DNA of 64,000 nt from Cristatella mucedo (Eukaryota; Bryozoa; Phylactolaemata; Cristatellidae). The position numbers were made by a program, and so were the translations under genes. Positions 47,120 to 60,210 of the stretch are shown here, one piece after another; the first letter of the stretch is position 1, and each line of letters begins with the position of its first letter. The stretch is taken from NCBI GenBank assembly GCA_009760855.2, contig WPIO01000024.1, forward strand, positions 1,599,501 to 1,663,500, read 5' to 3'. The notes under the pieces are model-generated. The model had not been told where the DNA came from, searched no databases, and saw only the letters and a list, made by a program, of their open reading frames with translations.

Positions 47120-47640
47120 ACAATCACCACTACTGCCCTTGAGTCTGACATCCTCTTTCGTGCTGTCAGATGGGGTGCCTGTGACTTCACAGCTCCTTAC
47201 CTGCCTCGTCTACTTGTACTCAGTTGGTACGAACAAGACTTTGCCAAAATCCAAGCTTTTCGTATCCCCTTCAATTATGCCTCCAGACAACCGGTCTCTT
47301 TTATGCTTCTCTCTTCCCTGGTAATGACTTCTCGAGCAACTTCATCACTCCAGGCCATTTCTAAGCGATTGACCTTAATCCTACCTAGTTTGTGCAAACC
47401 CTCAGCCCACGACAGGCCACAAAGTCCTCGCAATCCAATCCCTTCGGTGGCTAAACAAGAGCAAATCAATCGTGCACGCAAAATCGACGAGGCTCGAAGA
47501 AAAAAGAGCAGCTCATACTACCACCAAGCCACGGGGCACTCATTCAAGTTGCTTAGCAATCAGGGACCGGAATCGGGTAAACCCCTCTTCCGGAGGGAGA
47601 GATCAGGAGAAATACGGCAGACGACACACAGTAGCAACTC
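47120..47640 (+). pseudogene. Possible degenerate Gypsy-type integrase end
   Basis: In mixed frames the segment reads AKQEQINRARKIDEARRKKS, SSYYHQATGHSFKLL, reminiscent of the KxxxxxYYDxxAxxLPPLxxGD linker after the integrase core of Gypsy elements. Upstream pieces are too broken to confirm. It is only a description of a likely dead fragment, with low certainty. Confidence 0.25.
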
Positions 47641-47682
47641 AAAGGAGACGTGCGTTCGTGCACACGCACGGACGCGAGCACA

Positions 47683-47683
<1 letters not shown>

Positions 47684-47735
<52 letters not shown>

Positions 47736-47740
47736 GCACG
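47684..47740. repeat. (CA)n microsatellite
   Basis: About 24 CA units, ending in CGCACGCACG. Confidence 0.97.
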
Positions 47741-48289
47741 AGCACAAACACACATCACCTGCATTGCTCTTCTGCTTAACCCTCCTATCAAGCTTCCCTC
47801 TTCGATGAAATGCTACAACCCGATGCCATCCAATGTCGTTACTGAGGTTACACCTACGAGATTTCGTGACGAGTCCATCCCCTGACAAATGCCAAGATGC
47901 TGACAAAGAAGGCAAGCAATACTGAATGTAGGCTTGAAAAGGCAGTAAGAAATTCAGGACTCACAGTCCAGTGTTTGGCATTTGATGATTATTGTAGGCT
48001 ATATCAATCCATGCTAGCTTATGCCAAGTCTTTAAACAGAAATAATCGAATGGCAGATTAGGTGTTCAAAGGTTTTAATTGAGTTCAATTAATTACAACA
48101 GTATTTGACCCAGTGATTTGACCAGATCCTTTGGAAAATCCTCGCGAGATGCCAGTCGTATCACTGGCTTAGTGCTCCCGCTAGGCTAGGTCTTACCTCA
48201 CTGAGACATGTCCGAATGAATATGCAATTGGTTGTCGATCATCAGCGAAGCCTTTAAAGTACGTTCCCTTGTTCTATCAAATATCAACA

Positions 48290-48896
48290 CTCTCCCTCAG
48301 GCAGATGTCAAGGCTACAAGACTATAGTCTACGAAGATGACACCCAGCTCTACCTCTGCTACAACCCTTCTAAGCTCTGATTAGCATGCGACTAACTCTT
48401 ATTATCTTGAAGGCGGCATCGACGACATTTGCACTTGGATGGCCACCAACTTCCAGAAGCTTAACTGCGATAAGATCAAACTAATAGCTATGGGCAAGCC
48501 TAGCGTCACCTACAAGACCTCACTCTCAATATTGGTTAAGCTAGCATTACTCCAATGACGTCTGCTCGTAATCTGGAAGTGCTATTCCAAACCGACATGT
48601 TATTGGATGAACTCATAGCCTCCACTGTCAAGTTGGCCTCCCTTAAGCTAACGAACATCACTAAAATCAGGGCCTGCTTGGACAAGTGTATGACAAACAA
48701 ATTCACGCGATTGTGACCAAGTCTAGAATACAGCAATTCCGCTTATCAGCACCTCCGGCTCGTGCCCTTAATTGTCTGCAAAATGTGCAAAACTCAGCAG
48801 CTCGGCTGGCCTGCTGTCAACATGCATAGCTGCCTGATTACACCACTTCTGTCCGAGCATCACTGGCTCGGCGCCATATCGTATCGCCGGCAAGGT
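48290..48896 (+). mobile_element. Degenerate LINE reverse-transcriptase remnant, plus strand
   Basis: VYEDDTQLYLCYNPSKL (from YADDTQLYLCFDPSQ), DDICTWMATNFQKLNCDKIK and AMGKPSVT are recognisable between stops. It runs into a (CT)n tract at 48897, after which the same element continues at 49143. Confidence 0.75.
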
Positions 48897-49142
<246 letters not shown>

Positions 49143-49690
49143 AGACTTACAGGTCGCTCCACTTGCAAACAGCATGCACCAGCCTAGCAATCCAACTCCT
49201 TGCTCTTGCACCATCAGCGCCTCGGCTTACAATCGTCTGATCGTTCTGATCCTCGCACTAATTTGAAATCGATCAGTGATCAGGTCTTCATTTCCTACAC
49301 ACAGAAAGCCTGGAGCTTGCTTCTAGCTTCTGTCAACACACCCATTGACTTCAAATCATAATCGGTCTCACCCATAGAAGCATCCGCTCTGCTCTGCTCT
49401 GCTCTGCTTTCTGTGTACCTCAGTAAAAGAAAAATCCAGTGCGCTGTGAGTGGCTACCAGTAACTGACTCAGTGCATGTAACTGACGAGTGGCATTACTA
49501 ACCCTGAACTACTACTGGCCCTGAGTGTCTTCTTGCATGCACTTGCATGCTGGTCAAACCACGGTAGTAGCATTTCGTTAACCCTTGGTTATAGCTTCTC
49601 AAGTTGTAAAGCACCTGGTTGGAGATTCAGTTCTCTTTTAGCACTAAACAGACGACTTGTTATCATTATTATTAATTATTCTGGTTGAGC
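49143..49690 (+). mobile_element. Degenerate LINE 3' end, plus strand
   Basis: AGAAAGCCTGGAGCTTGCTT (from KAWNSLL) and a terminal AAGTTGTAAAGCACCTGGTT, GGAGATTCAGTTCTCTTTTA, then an ATT-rich tail at 49661-49680. A CTCTG pentamer run lies at 49386-49408. Confidence 0.6.
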
Positions 49691-49944
49691 AACATATTTA
49701 GTGTAAACTTGTAGCCTGACCCGTCAGGTTAACGACAGTTCCAACCAATCTAAACTGCTGAAACAGTTTTAGCCTCATGTCTTCATGTCCTCTAGGAACG
49801 ATAAATTAGTTGTTCTAGTCTTCCACCTCAAGACGGTTTAGGTATTTGAAGCTCTTGCTGTGCAAGTTCCACAAGGTGAAACTCACTAATATGATTCCTA
49901 TACAAGATTATATTCACATTCTATTCTGCGCTGCTTTGCCCCTG

Positions 49945-50040
49945 GGTCTTAGCCGCCTAGGGCAACCGTGCTCACACTTCAAGACCTAGGTCGCGGAATT
50001 GAGTCCTTCAGCAGGCAATGCCTTATCGCCCACTTCACAG
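49945..50040 (+). mobile_element. Diverged tRNA-derived SINE
   Basis: GACCTAGGTCGCGGAATTGA, GTCCTTCAGCAGGCAATGCC parallels the box B region of the SINE at 61086-61240. Confidence 0.4.
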
Positions 50041-50185
50041 CTAATACTGCGTTGTTTGTTCGTACATCAATGTCAGATCTGCTATGGGCACACTGCTCAC
50101 AGCAGGCTGTTCAGCATGGTCGCCAGCATATGTTTATATTTCCTTTAAACAGATATGTTTTAGTTACTTTTTCCATTTAGAGTTT

Positions 50186-50345
50186 CTATCTAATACCTAA
50201 ATACTAAACCCTAATCCCTAAGACCTAAACTGTAAACCCAAAAACACAAAATCTAACCAGCAAACCATAAGCCGTAAGCCCCAAACATACAACCATTACA
50301 TACTAAACCTACAATCCCAAACCTAAAGCTAATAAGATAACTAAA
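50186..50345. repeat. Degenerate CCTAA-rich stretch
   Basis: Many ACCTAAA, CCCTAAT and AACCCAAA-like words on one strand (for example ACTAAACCCTAATCCCTAAG). It could be a decayed interstitial telomere-like or minisatellite tract. Confidence 0.5.
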
Positions 50346-50739
50346 ACATGTTTATTAAAAGTAAATATAAACATACACTGGTGATCACGTTAAACAGCCT
50401 GCTATGTGCACTGTGCCCATTGCTGAATGAACAAAAGACACCACATTAGCAGCACTGAAAGTAGGGGTGGTAGCATAAATAAGGGTGTAGAATCAGAACT
50501 GCTTTTACCATACTCCGATTCCTTTACTGCCGTCCTGGCTCATCTATGCTTCTCACTTTTATTTGCTGCATGGGTGGATGTGATCGGTCTGCACGTGCAC
50601 ACAAAGCCCTTGGGTTTTGAGCCTGCTATTGAAAACTCTCCAGCAATTTAGCATCTACTTCGTCTTTTTGGCATAGAGAAGTCACAGAAGATACAGTACA
50701 TACATACACAGATCCATGTATCACATAACATAAATATGC

Positions 50740-50880
50740 ATATTTAATTTGTAACTTTGCCCGAAAGGTCTTAGGTTCAAGTCCGGCAGTAGACAATTAT
50801 TTACTGTCTGCTGAATGCAGGTGAAAGTGGTAACCTTCTTTTGCTGCTATACAAATGAGACTGCTCAAATCAGCCAATCT
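50740..50880 (+). mobile_element. tRNA-derived SINE, plus strand
   Basis: Box B-like TTAGGTTCAAGTCCGGCAG and the body GGTAACCTTCTTTTGCTGCT, ATACAAATGAGACTGCTCAA. Confidence 0.6.
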
Positions 50881-52259
50881 TTACTTATACCTCATATACA
50901 CATTATTTATATATTTACATAGGTATGCATACATGCACATGTACTTCAATTATATGCAACAACGAACTGGCATTCCAGGTGGAATTCACGAACGACCAGT
51001 CGTTTCCGCAACTACATTTTACCATGACGTGCTATCCAAGTGAAATGCCAGGGTCATATGGGGGGCAGGCTAGTGACACCACAATAAGAAACTGCTAATT
51101 GACAGCGACCGGCAGCCCCGAGACAGCCGGGGCCAGTTAATGTCAGAACCATGAAGAAGCCACCGAAGAAGGCCAGACCATCAAAGAACAAATTGAGATA
51201 ACTGGCCAACACCAGGCACATAGACGGCTCGGCTCGGTATGATAAAAGGTTCGGCAATCTGGCCATCAGAGCAGAATTGCTTGCTATGACCTCCCCCCCC
51301 ACCATGGAAAAGAATAAATCACCCTGGTGCTGCAGAGAGAAGGCAGCTAGAGCTGCTGCTAATGCAGATGAAGCTGCTGCTGCTGCTGGTACAGCAGCCA
51401 CTGTGCGCTGGCAGCATTGACAGCACAGACCCCTGGTCTCCACGTGGAAGCGGTAAACAGGAAAGGATCCGAGCTGATTTCGTTCCAGCCGGCCATCACC
51501 AAGGGACCCCCCCCCCCCGAAGATCTCCATGCTACTCTTGCCTGGTGCAGTCTACCATGGCTCTCCCTTGCTGCCCGGCTACATGCCCGGCTGCTTGCCA
51601 CCCGTCACACTCAAGTGAAAATTAAGAGCAGATCTGAAGCAGCTAGATGCCATGCAAATCATGAAGCCTTTCGCTGCTAGCCAAGCCCCTCAACAGAAAG
51701 CACGGTGAAGATGGCCAGCTGCCACCGGAGCGAACCCACATCAGCCTTAATTCGCACGAGCTAAGACTGGGCTAATGCATACTTGCAGTGCCGGTCGGCT
51801 TGCATGACATGCATCTATCAATATCCTAAATCAGAAATGCATATAACACACCGGCACTGGTAATAGCTAGAGCCTAAAGTTAGAACCGGCTTATGAGCAC
51901 TGCAGGCCCCCTCTGGTCGAACAACATAATATCTTTCCCACAACCATCATCTTAATGTACCACCAGGATTACTGGCATGCCAGATTAGGAAAGCAGAGGG
52001 GTAGAGAAAGCCATGAAACAGCCTCAATGGCAGGTTGCATTTGTTTTGTTAAAGTGTATTTACATACATATACACAGGTCCGTATACATGCAAGCGTGCA
52101 TACAGCATGATAGATCGACACAATTTTGATCAGCATTGGAATAATCACAAACCACGGTTGATGGCCTATCATGGGACGATGATGGCAAGCCAGCTACTTT
52201 CATTCCCTGTTGCCGCTCTTAAACATTGTATAGACTTTATATATTTACATATTACATAA
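50881..52259. other. No gene called
   Basis: A minus frame at 51054-51530 contains a hydrophobic stretch (ASYLNLFFDGLAFFGGFFMV), but the opposite strand has short open frames too, and no splice sites frame it. Confidence 0.35.
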
Positions 52260-52445
52260 TACATATATATATGTTTATTTATTTATTATACAACCCCTAA
52301 CAGAACTTAATCTCTATTTAGACACTTTGCATATGCCACAGGGCTTGAGCCTACGAACTCAATCGTCAAATACATTCACCTTGACCTTGGCCGTTAAAGA
52401 CAAGGAAGCATATCAACTGACTAGCTGTGACGTGCAGAACTTCTG
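52260..52445 (-). mobile_element. tRNA-head SINE copy, minus strand
   Basis: After an AT-rich tail: TTATACAACCCCTAACAGAA, CTTAATCTCTATTTAGACAC, TTTGCATATGCCACAGGGCT and a tRNA-like end. Confidence 0.5.
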
Positions 52446-52471
52446 CATGCATAAGCATAGACAGGACAATT

Positions 52472-52695
52472 CATATATATATATATATATATTGTATATA
52501 TATTAGCTGATTTAGCAGCCTCTTTTGTATAGCAGCAGCAGAGCCTTTATGGCTATCACCTACATTTGCAGCGGCAATAAAAATCGCCCACCGCAGGATT
52601 CGAACCCACGAACCTGAGTCTGAGGTCGTGAAAAGCAACCACCTTACCCAGTGTGTCACCACATCACAAGCACCTTGACCACTGGGCCAAACCAT
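52472..52695 (-). mobile_element. tRNA-derived SINE with (AT)n tail, minus strand
   Basis: Minus-strand box A-like TGGGTAAGGTGGTTGC and box B GGTTCGAATCC near 52595, then the family body and an (AT)n tail at 52472-52503. Confidence 0.7.
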
Positions 52696-53717
52696 CTTAT
52701 TCAATTTGTCTTGCTAACGATTGCTGTGAGCATGCAGTGTGCAGATTCAATATCTGACATGAGGATCACATGATCACCGTTAGAGCATAATTAATATACA
52801 AAATAAAAACGGGGCATCCGAATAATTGCAGGACAGGAGGGGGCACTGCTTGCACGAACTGTCACGCCAGCCAAGCAGGTGGTTCTTAAGATCAACAAAA
52901 GCAAAAGGTGAGTAGTCAATGACGATTTGATGCCAGTCAGACTGTAAGATGAAGACCGAAGATGCAGCTACTCATATATAAGATGACAGTACCTACTTTT
53001 GGGTTGATCTCAAGGGGACAAACCTCAGCTTGCAAGCCGAACCAATGCATTGCGGTGAAGTGCAGTATCAAGCGAGTGACACGAGGTCACCTAAGAATCA
53101 GGATTCAAGCTCGGGACCCCAAACATATACCTGTAACTATATCAGTAGGCCATTTCTTTATCCTACTTAATTGGGTAGTTACATCCTGAGCTATTAAGCG
53201 AGAATTGGGTCACAAACTATTACGGTATGCAGAAGAACACAATGGCAGCACATCCAAGGTCACAGGCCATGCAAGTCGATGCTGATGCGATCGAATGTCT
53301 TTCACCAACAACACCAACCCCCCCCACCCCCCCCCGAACACGTGAAGGTGCTGAGTCGACAACGACTCGATGAGGAACTCGTACTGATGACAAGCTGCAA
53401 TAGGCCAGCCTTGAAGGGTCTGCTAGCTAACACACTGCCCAACATCCACACAACTGCTCAATTAGCACGGGGAGGCTTTTTGAGAGGAACGTCGATCGCC
53501 TTTTAATATATGCTAGCAGCGTTTTCGAAAAAGCAAGCGGAGCAGCAGCAGTGAGCCGAGATTCCACGGACAGCATGGAAGTGGCAGTCGAGTGGACAAC
53601 CCGCCAACTTCTCAACACCCATGGATCAGGCACCCAGCTGCTCAGTGAAACGATCTGTGGCATCCAGACCGGCCGTGGAGGGTCAGCAGCTGCATGCTTT
53701 ACGGCAGAAAATGCCGA

Positions 53718-53938
53718 AATAATAATAATAATAATAATAATCCACTTTATATAGCACCCTCGGAGAACTCAATCTCTCTCTAGGCACTTTGCATTTGCTG
53801 CAAAGGAAGTGCGATCGAATGGTTAGCAATAGCATGCTCCATAAACAACAAGAATAACGTGGTTGGGTGACATGCACCGGTTCAGCATGGAAGTTTGGTT
53901 AGTGGCAGCATGCACAGTGTCAACCTGCATAAGCACAG
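53718..53938 (-). mobile_element. LINE 3' end, minus strand
   Basis: (AAT)n at 53718-53742, then AGCACCCTCGGAGAACTCAA and GTGGCAGCATGCACAGTGTC. It ends about 90 bp from the donor of the Ig half-exon 54181-54028, in the following intron. Confidence 0.85.
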
Positions 53939-54027
53939 AGGACGCGCCGACCAGGTGGTGTGGCAGCAATGACGAACTGCCTGCTCGAGCGCCCACCGAA
54001 CGCAGCGCCACCGAGCGGCACTCTTAC

Positions 54028-54181
54028 CAGCAGCGGCTGCAGATCGCACGGTCACACGGCAGCTGTCCACGGCCTTGCCGTGGGCGTTGCTCGCTCGGCA
54101 CATGTACACACCAGACATTGCCGTCGTCATGCTGCCGATCGCGAGCTGACAGCGGCCATTGATGTAACTTATGGCTACGCC
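54028..54181 (-). CDS. Ig half-exon: C-terminal half of an I-set Ig domain
   Basis: Acceptor ATATCTGTTTGCAG and donor GCTG|GTAAGAG bound 154 bp, phase 0 to phase 1. It encodes GVAISYINGRCQLAIGSMTT, then SGVYMCRASNAHGKAV and DSCRVTV, the D-to-G strands of an Ig fold with the F-strand YxC. This is the same style as the exons at 12077 and 4506. Its N-half must lie further upstream (above 54181) and end in phase 0; I did not find a convincing one. It is probably the same gene as the giant exon 34 kb downstream, because the strand, Ig type and phases of the intervening candidate exons agree. A separate Ig gene remains possible. Confidence 0.75.
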
Positions 54182-54672
54182 CTGCAAACAGATATGCAAA
54201 GTCGGCAAGCTGCCTCGAGACACCTCCTCGACAGAGATCGAGGATCAGATCGATCACCGAAGCGAGAGTCATAACAGCTCATGCATTCCGAGCAACGGCA
54301 GCACGAAGTAGGCAAACGATTGCTTGACTGCATGCACATCGTCATGCGGGCACAACAAGCACAACATCAATACGGAGGTGTGGAAGGGAGAGGAGGCAAA
54401 CGAGCATGATGCATCCAGAAGAGCAATCTGCTGATGTGCTCGCTGGCCACCATTGCCGCAGCACACAACATACGCTATGTCGATGCGCCACCTCAGCGGC
54501 TTCATGGCTACTTGAAGATGCTGCGAGGTTACGTCCTCGCACATCACTCGCTCGCTGTACACTTGTCCTGGCTATGCCACCAGAACGGACTAATGGGCAG
54601 CGCTGGCTGCCTGCGGCCCTTGCTCTTACTTCTGCGAGCACCATTCGCAGCTCTGTTTTCTCCCTAGCTTAC

Positions 54673-54766
54673 AGCGTCTCTGAACATGCCTTTTTCCGGC
54701 TCGCACCGAGCACGGCTCTACAATCTACCTCCTGCTCTGGGGTGCCCAGAAATTCAAGCCGTCCTG
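54673..54766 (-). CDS. Weak candidate exon upstream of the 54 kb Ig half-exon
   Basis: A good acceptor (TGCTACCTCACAG) precedes an open frame reading GRLEFLGTPEQEVDCRAVLG. A donor at 54728 (GAG|GTAGATTG, phase 0) would join directly to 54181-54028. A donor at 54672 (GCT|GTAAGC, phase 2) would not. The core Trp expected for an Ig N-half is missing. Treat as a lead only. Confidence 0.2.
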
Positions 54767-55929
54767 CTGTGAGGTAGCAGCACTGTCATCACGTGCAATG
54801 TCAGTGTCACATGCAAGAAAGTTCAAACGGCTGACTTTGCATGAGCACTTTGCACGTGAGCTGCACATGCCAGGGTATGCACAGCCAAGCTACCTAACTA
54901 AGCACACGTTCTGCCTGCACTAGCAGCCCACATGGACAATGCAAGCAATAAGCAAACTGTAAGACAGCACAACCCCCGGTGGAGACCTCACTCACTCAAC
55001 ACCGTAACCATATGGTAAGGGTATTGTGTGGGCAAATGATTTGTTTGAATTCTTTTTTGCACAGACGGTCATACTGTGTGGCTATACTTTACTCAGACCC
55101 CGGCCCAGTAAGCGGCTGATTAAAAACACACGAGGAACTGCACTTTGTGTGGCTGTCTGAGCTTACTATGTATGGCTGGAAAGACTGCAGGTGCCTAAGA
55201 CTTAACCTGATACGCCAGGCATGCTAAGCAAGAGGTAAATATCTTAAGTGGGCGGGACAGTGAGGAGACCTCTGGCTGCAATTAAAAATGCATTGCTGCT
55301 GCTCCAATGCGCTACAATAAATGATATACAGTTCGACAAGTATACACTTCGTATCTTTAATACCTATAGTTATATATATTTTATCAGAAAAATCCAAGCA
55401 ACCAATAAATCAAGATACAACCACAAATGTATTTGCTAATGAACTCTCAAGAACAAAACTTTACCAGGACATTAGATTCGTAAGAGTTTGTCATGTGGGT
55501 AATAAATGGTGCTTTGAAGCACCTTTAGTTGCTTCTAAGAACCAACCATGCAAAATGAACACACTTTGAAGTTTATTGAGCAACTTCCGGCTTTCGACAG
55601 CCACCATTTTCGAATAACATTATTTTGTAGCCCCGGCAGAACACTGCAAGTGAGATTTACTGGCTTTGGCAAGAGTTCGCTTCTCGAAAAATGCATCTCA
55701 ATTCCTGAATCTTCCTTGACCATTCTTGCCAATGTACCCGATGCAGTCACCGATATGAATTTTTGAGAAGGGCAGACAGCACATCCATTAAATCCGACTG
55801 CATCATTTTCTGATGGCGCTACTTTAAACTATCCCCCAAAACAGCAATGGTCTCTTAACCCACTTTAAAGTTGCCAGTTCATTAAGCGTGCCTCCTCCAC
55901 CCAGTAGGCAAATCAACCAGCACTGACTT

Positions 55930-56345
55930 CGAGTGAAGCAACGCTTTTGGGAATCTGATCGTTTACCTAGACGTTGTAAGAACCTCAAATCCTTTGGAGA
56001 CCGGTCTTTGGTTCGTATACTCCTAAAGCCTGGAACTCACTTCCGACTAATGTCACGACATACCCTAACCTGACATTTAAAAAGCAAGCTAAACATGCAT
56101 CTATTTATCACAGCATTAAGAGGGTCTGGGTGAATTTACCTTTGCGTGCTTATGCGTGCTGACACTGTGTATGCTGCCACTAACTATGTTTGCATGCTTA
56201 CCCTGTGCATGTCACCTCTAACCATGTTATGCTTGTTCTCATTGAGCATGATACCACTAACCATTCAATCATGCTTCCTTTGTAGCAAATGTAAAGTGCC
56301 TAGAAAGAGATTGGGTTCCCTGATGGTGCTATAAAAAATGTATTA
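55930..56345 (+). mobile_element. LINE 3' end, plus strand
   Basis: AACCTCAAATCCTTTGGAGA, AAAGCCTGGAACTCACTTCC (C-terminal coding, frame broken), then the 3' UTR to AAATGTAAAGTGCCTAGAAA and a short ATT tail. It may extend upstream to about 55780. Confidence 0.8.
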
Positions 56346-56779
56346 TCATTATTGCCTATACTGTGCATGCACGCAACCGGATGTCTCAAACCTTGACCAT
56401 TCCCGAAGACTAGTTCGACAGCCCTTGAGATGAAGTTTTCGATAGGATACTTTGCATATTTAAAAATTCAAACTTGCCGTGTTTTGCCGGTGCTGCCAAA
56501 AATATCCTTCGAAAACCACAACCGTTTACTGACCCCCATATGACCAGCAAACAAGTTAGTTTTCTATGTTTTCATACCTAGTGTGCTAGGCAAGGTGGCT
56601 GCATGCACAATTTGCAACATTTACTGCTTCCTCATATTAACCCTACTTTGTAGTAGTATTGTCGGCCTTAATTTTTTTAAACTGCAATACGTGAGATTTG
56701 TACTGATTCCCATGGCGCGTGGATTTTCTGGGCCAGAACTGTATTCGTGTCTGTGTTAGTGTGATAGTACACACGTAGG

Positions 56780-56990
<211 letters not shown>

Positions 56991-57129
56991 ATACATATAC
57001 TTGATTATCTACATCTCTGTTGGAAACTCCCCAAAACCGACAGAACAAAGAGGTTATTAAGCCAGTGAATTTTCGAGACTCAAAAGCCAAAACGACATTT
57101 GTTGTGCATTTGATGACCAATAGCCTCAT

Positions 57130-57400
57130 GTACTCAAGTTAGGAGGCAGTTGAGAGAGTAAACAGCACGGAAATAGTAACCTAGCTTAAACAGGTGGAAT
57201 GGAAGCACCAGAATTTGCAATTGGAAACACTGTCCTTATGTAAGAACTGGGGAAGTTAATTCCATAGGCTATGCACAGGACCTGCTGCAACAAAAAACCA
57301 CTTGCTGCCAGATGTAAAAAAATGAGCTAATTTCCTAGAAGGACCACTCAGAGCCAATCCGAGAAATTCGGCTAAGGCTTCCAACTGGCATGTGCAAGGA
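57130..57400 (-). mobile_element. LINE C-terminal remnant of another subfamily, minus strand
   Basis: On the minus strand, GPVHSLWN, LPQFLHKDSV and SNCKFWCFHSTCLS in mixed frames resemble the WNSLP...FKxxLKTHLF end of CR1/L2 proteins. No tail is evident. Confidence 0.4.
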
Positions 57401-57862
57401 CCTCCAAAGTGTGCCGGCTTCCGGTCGAACGGCGTACTGCGGACTCAAAAAATCTCTTTCTTATAGACAAATCGCACCATGCCTCTGCTCCTTCAAACCT
57501 GGCACAAACGCTTGGCGGCTTTTGGCAGTTTACCATAATCTTTTGGTTCTTTTAAGGACAATGCCCACCATAGATAGGCTTCACCGTAACTGGCTTAACT
57601 GTGACAGCAGTGTCAGCATCCGACTGCTAGGATCCTTGCAGGTCATTGACATCGCATTAGCTGTCGCTGCTTCCCTTTGTCACATGACTATCGCAGGAGA
57701 GGCTTTTGTTCGGCAGTACGTGTGCACTCACTTGTACAGATCGTGTGCAAATACGATAGCTCTGCTCTTGCTTGCCATACTGGCTACCTTGTTTCTCATC
57801 ACCATCTTTGCTACTCATTTTCTTAACAACTGGCCTTCTAATTCTGCTAGTGACAAGAGACA

Positions 57863-58027
<165 letters not shown>

Positions 58028-58927
58028 GTCGCCATGCGTCGTGGAATATGTTCAATCGATCTCACTGGCCAGCCTACCTACACTAGCTCGGTGCTGCTCC
58101 TCCCGTGAAGAAGCTCAGGTGTCACCCACTCATACGGTCGCAGTTCGCAATTCGTGGCACTACATTGAAATCCCTGTAGATCGGCCCTTTACGCCGTACG
58201 CACCGAAAGTCTTGATTCACTTGCAGCTTCGGTCACTATCTGCATTGACTTGGCTTAATTAGAGTCTCAGCTGTAGATGCATCTACACCACTTAGCCTTC
58301 CCTTTGCCTTAAAGAACTGTCAGTGGCAGATGAGACGGCTTTTCAGCAGGGGACTGAGGGGGGTGGGAGGTCAAGACCAGCAATTAAAAGACTTAAGCAC
58401 ACAATCATAGTGTTTATGCGACGATTATTATTATTATAATTGTTATTATTATTATTACTCATTACTATTGACGGTCCGTGAGAGTCGTGGCTTATCTTGC
58501 TCATCGACCGTGGCGTGGCACGCAAACAGGCAAGCATTCCCAGGTAGAATCTTTTGCATTTTCAACAAAACAAAATTAAATATCGGAGCTACAGTCAATA
58601 GGTCCCTGAGTCTCGCCTAAGAGTAAAGTGCTCGCATTTGACCACTCAGATCATGGCTATTCGTCCTGCAGCAGGTATTCCTTTATATGACTGCAGTGAA
58701 TGCACGAGAGTGAGAGGCACTACAGCTCTTCTGCTGCTAATTAATTAAGTGAGGTCATAGAATCAGCCATGCTTCAGTGTTCAGGCTTGCCCCTACAACT
58801 GTATGCAAATTGGCGGTGGCACAGGTATGCAGAAGACCGACAGCAGCCAACAGCGGCCAGCCGATGAAGCAGGCCTGACCGACACACTCACCGTCTAGGA
58901 CAGCTAGACCTTATATCTAGGACTCAC

Positions 58928-58954
58928 CACTAGATCTAGGACAGCTAGACAAAC
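58928..58954 (-). CDS. Weak candidate microexon (27 bp)
   Basis: A very good acceptor (TGTTTTCTTTTTCATCAG) and donor (GTG|GTGAGTCC) surround 27 bp that read VCLAVLDLV in phase 0. The donor region is tandemly duplicated about 35 bp away (58890-58950), giving a second GTGAGT. Confidence 0.18.
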
Positions 58955-59986
58955 CTGATGAAAAAGAAAACAGCACTGTTACATGAGACTGACCGAGGTG
59001 AGGCTACTAAGGTGCTACACAAACAGCAAATCAAAGGTCGCAGACATCGCTTATCGGCTAGACAAAGCAGCGATGGAGTGATGCGGAGGCCACTGGGTGA
59101 ATCATGTCCTGGTGAAAGATTAAGCCTGACCCTGATGGAGCCATGACAGCCGTTGAAGAGGCCCCTCTACACCGACAGCTTTAGGGTGTCAGCTCTCGAG
59201 GCCAGGGTGGTTGCCAATGACTACAGTGCCACAAAGTCAGCTGGCAGCCAGCAGGCTGCAAGTCGCTGTCGCAGGTCGAAGTAGAGCCGGTCACCCACAC
59301 ACACGTCAGAGTCAGAATGTGACGGGCACGAGGCTATTGTTGTGCACCAGCAGCTTGCCGCACACCGGTGCGGCCCTTCTTCGAAGCCGCTCTCCAGCCT
59401 CCCCCTCTCACCCACTTACGCAACTCACGTGCGTGCCTTCATCGTGTAACCACCAGAGACGACGTGTTTGCCGGCGGTGCACATCAAAGAGCGAGGTGAG
59501 TCAGTCGCGCCGGCCGGCCTTTAGCAGCTCGCGAGCTAGATGCTAGATAGCGCGAGCTGCTATCCCAGCTGCTGGTACCGGGATCGAGAAACAAAGACGG
59601 TGGCGCTAGCTCTTCGACCTCGTGGTCCACAATGCCCGGTTTCGAAATGGCCAGCTAAGCGAGCCATATTGCGGAACGAGCCTGGCTGCAGCGCAGTGCA
59701 TGCCCACATGCCCGCGCCCCTCCCCGACCACACTTCATCAGCAAGGGTGAGCCGAGCCAGCTCGCCGCTGCTGAGCCTGCGGCCAAAGGAAAGACGGCCG
59801 TCGGGTGGGCGGCATCACAGATGCGATGAGCACCGATGAAATGAATGAATTATTGCCGCCACGGCGGCGGTGGGCCTCGTTTTCGGCAGCGCCAGCCAGC
59901 GCACAGCACAGCATCGCTCGGTGGCGGCTGAGTGATGGCATTCGGAGGGGAAGGGCAACCGTTCAACTTCAGCTAGCCACCGCGGC

Positions 59987-60210
59987 ATGCTTGCCACAAA
60001 AGCAGCTGGCAGCTCGATGGTGGGGGCAGGGCAGCTCGAGTCGCCGGAGGAGGCTCCTTGCCTAGCGACGAATGAGCCGGACTTAGGGACCTTAGCATCC
60101 TTGACAAGATCTGCTACTGTCAACGAATCAATCTCGCCAGCCGAGCAGCCATCAGCCTCGGCAGCAGAAGCTGCTGCAATCGGGCTTTGCTTGCCGAGCG
60201 AAGCAATGCA
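59987..60210 (-). CDS. Unrecognised minus-strand open frame in a CpG-richer block
   Basis: An open frame reads SPIAAASAAEADGCSAGEID, then SLTVADLVKDAKVPKSGSF and VARQGASSGDSSC. The Ala/Ser-rich style resembles the giant exon at 15-20 kb. A weak acceptor (CCCGATTGCAG) is present; no good donor was found. The surrounding 59.2-60.2 kb is richer in CpG than most of the window and might be a promoter or 5' region. It may be an upstream exon of the Ig gene or chance. Confidence 0.2.

Noticed and set aside
50760-50785. tRNA gene based on box B-like GGTTCAAGTCC
   Set aside because: No cloverleaf can be formed; it is a SINE head. The same applies at 47050, 52595 and 61137.
51054-51530. 158-codon minus-strand frame with a hydrophobic segment
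   Set aside because: The hydrophobic run is antisense to a Lys/Pro-rich stretch and is not supported by flanking sites or homology.
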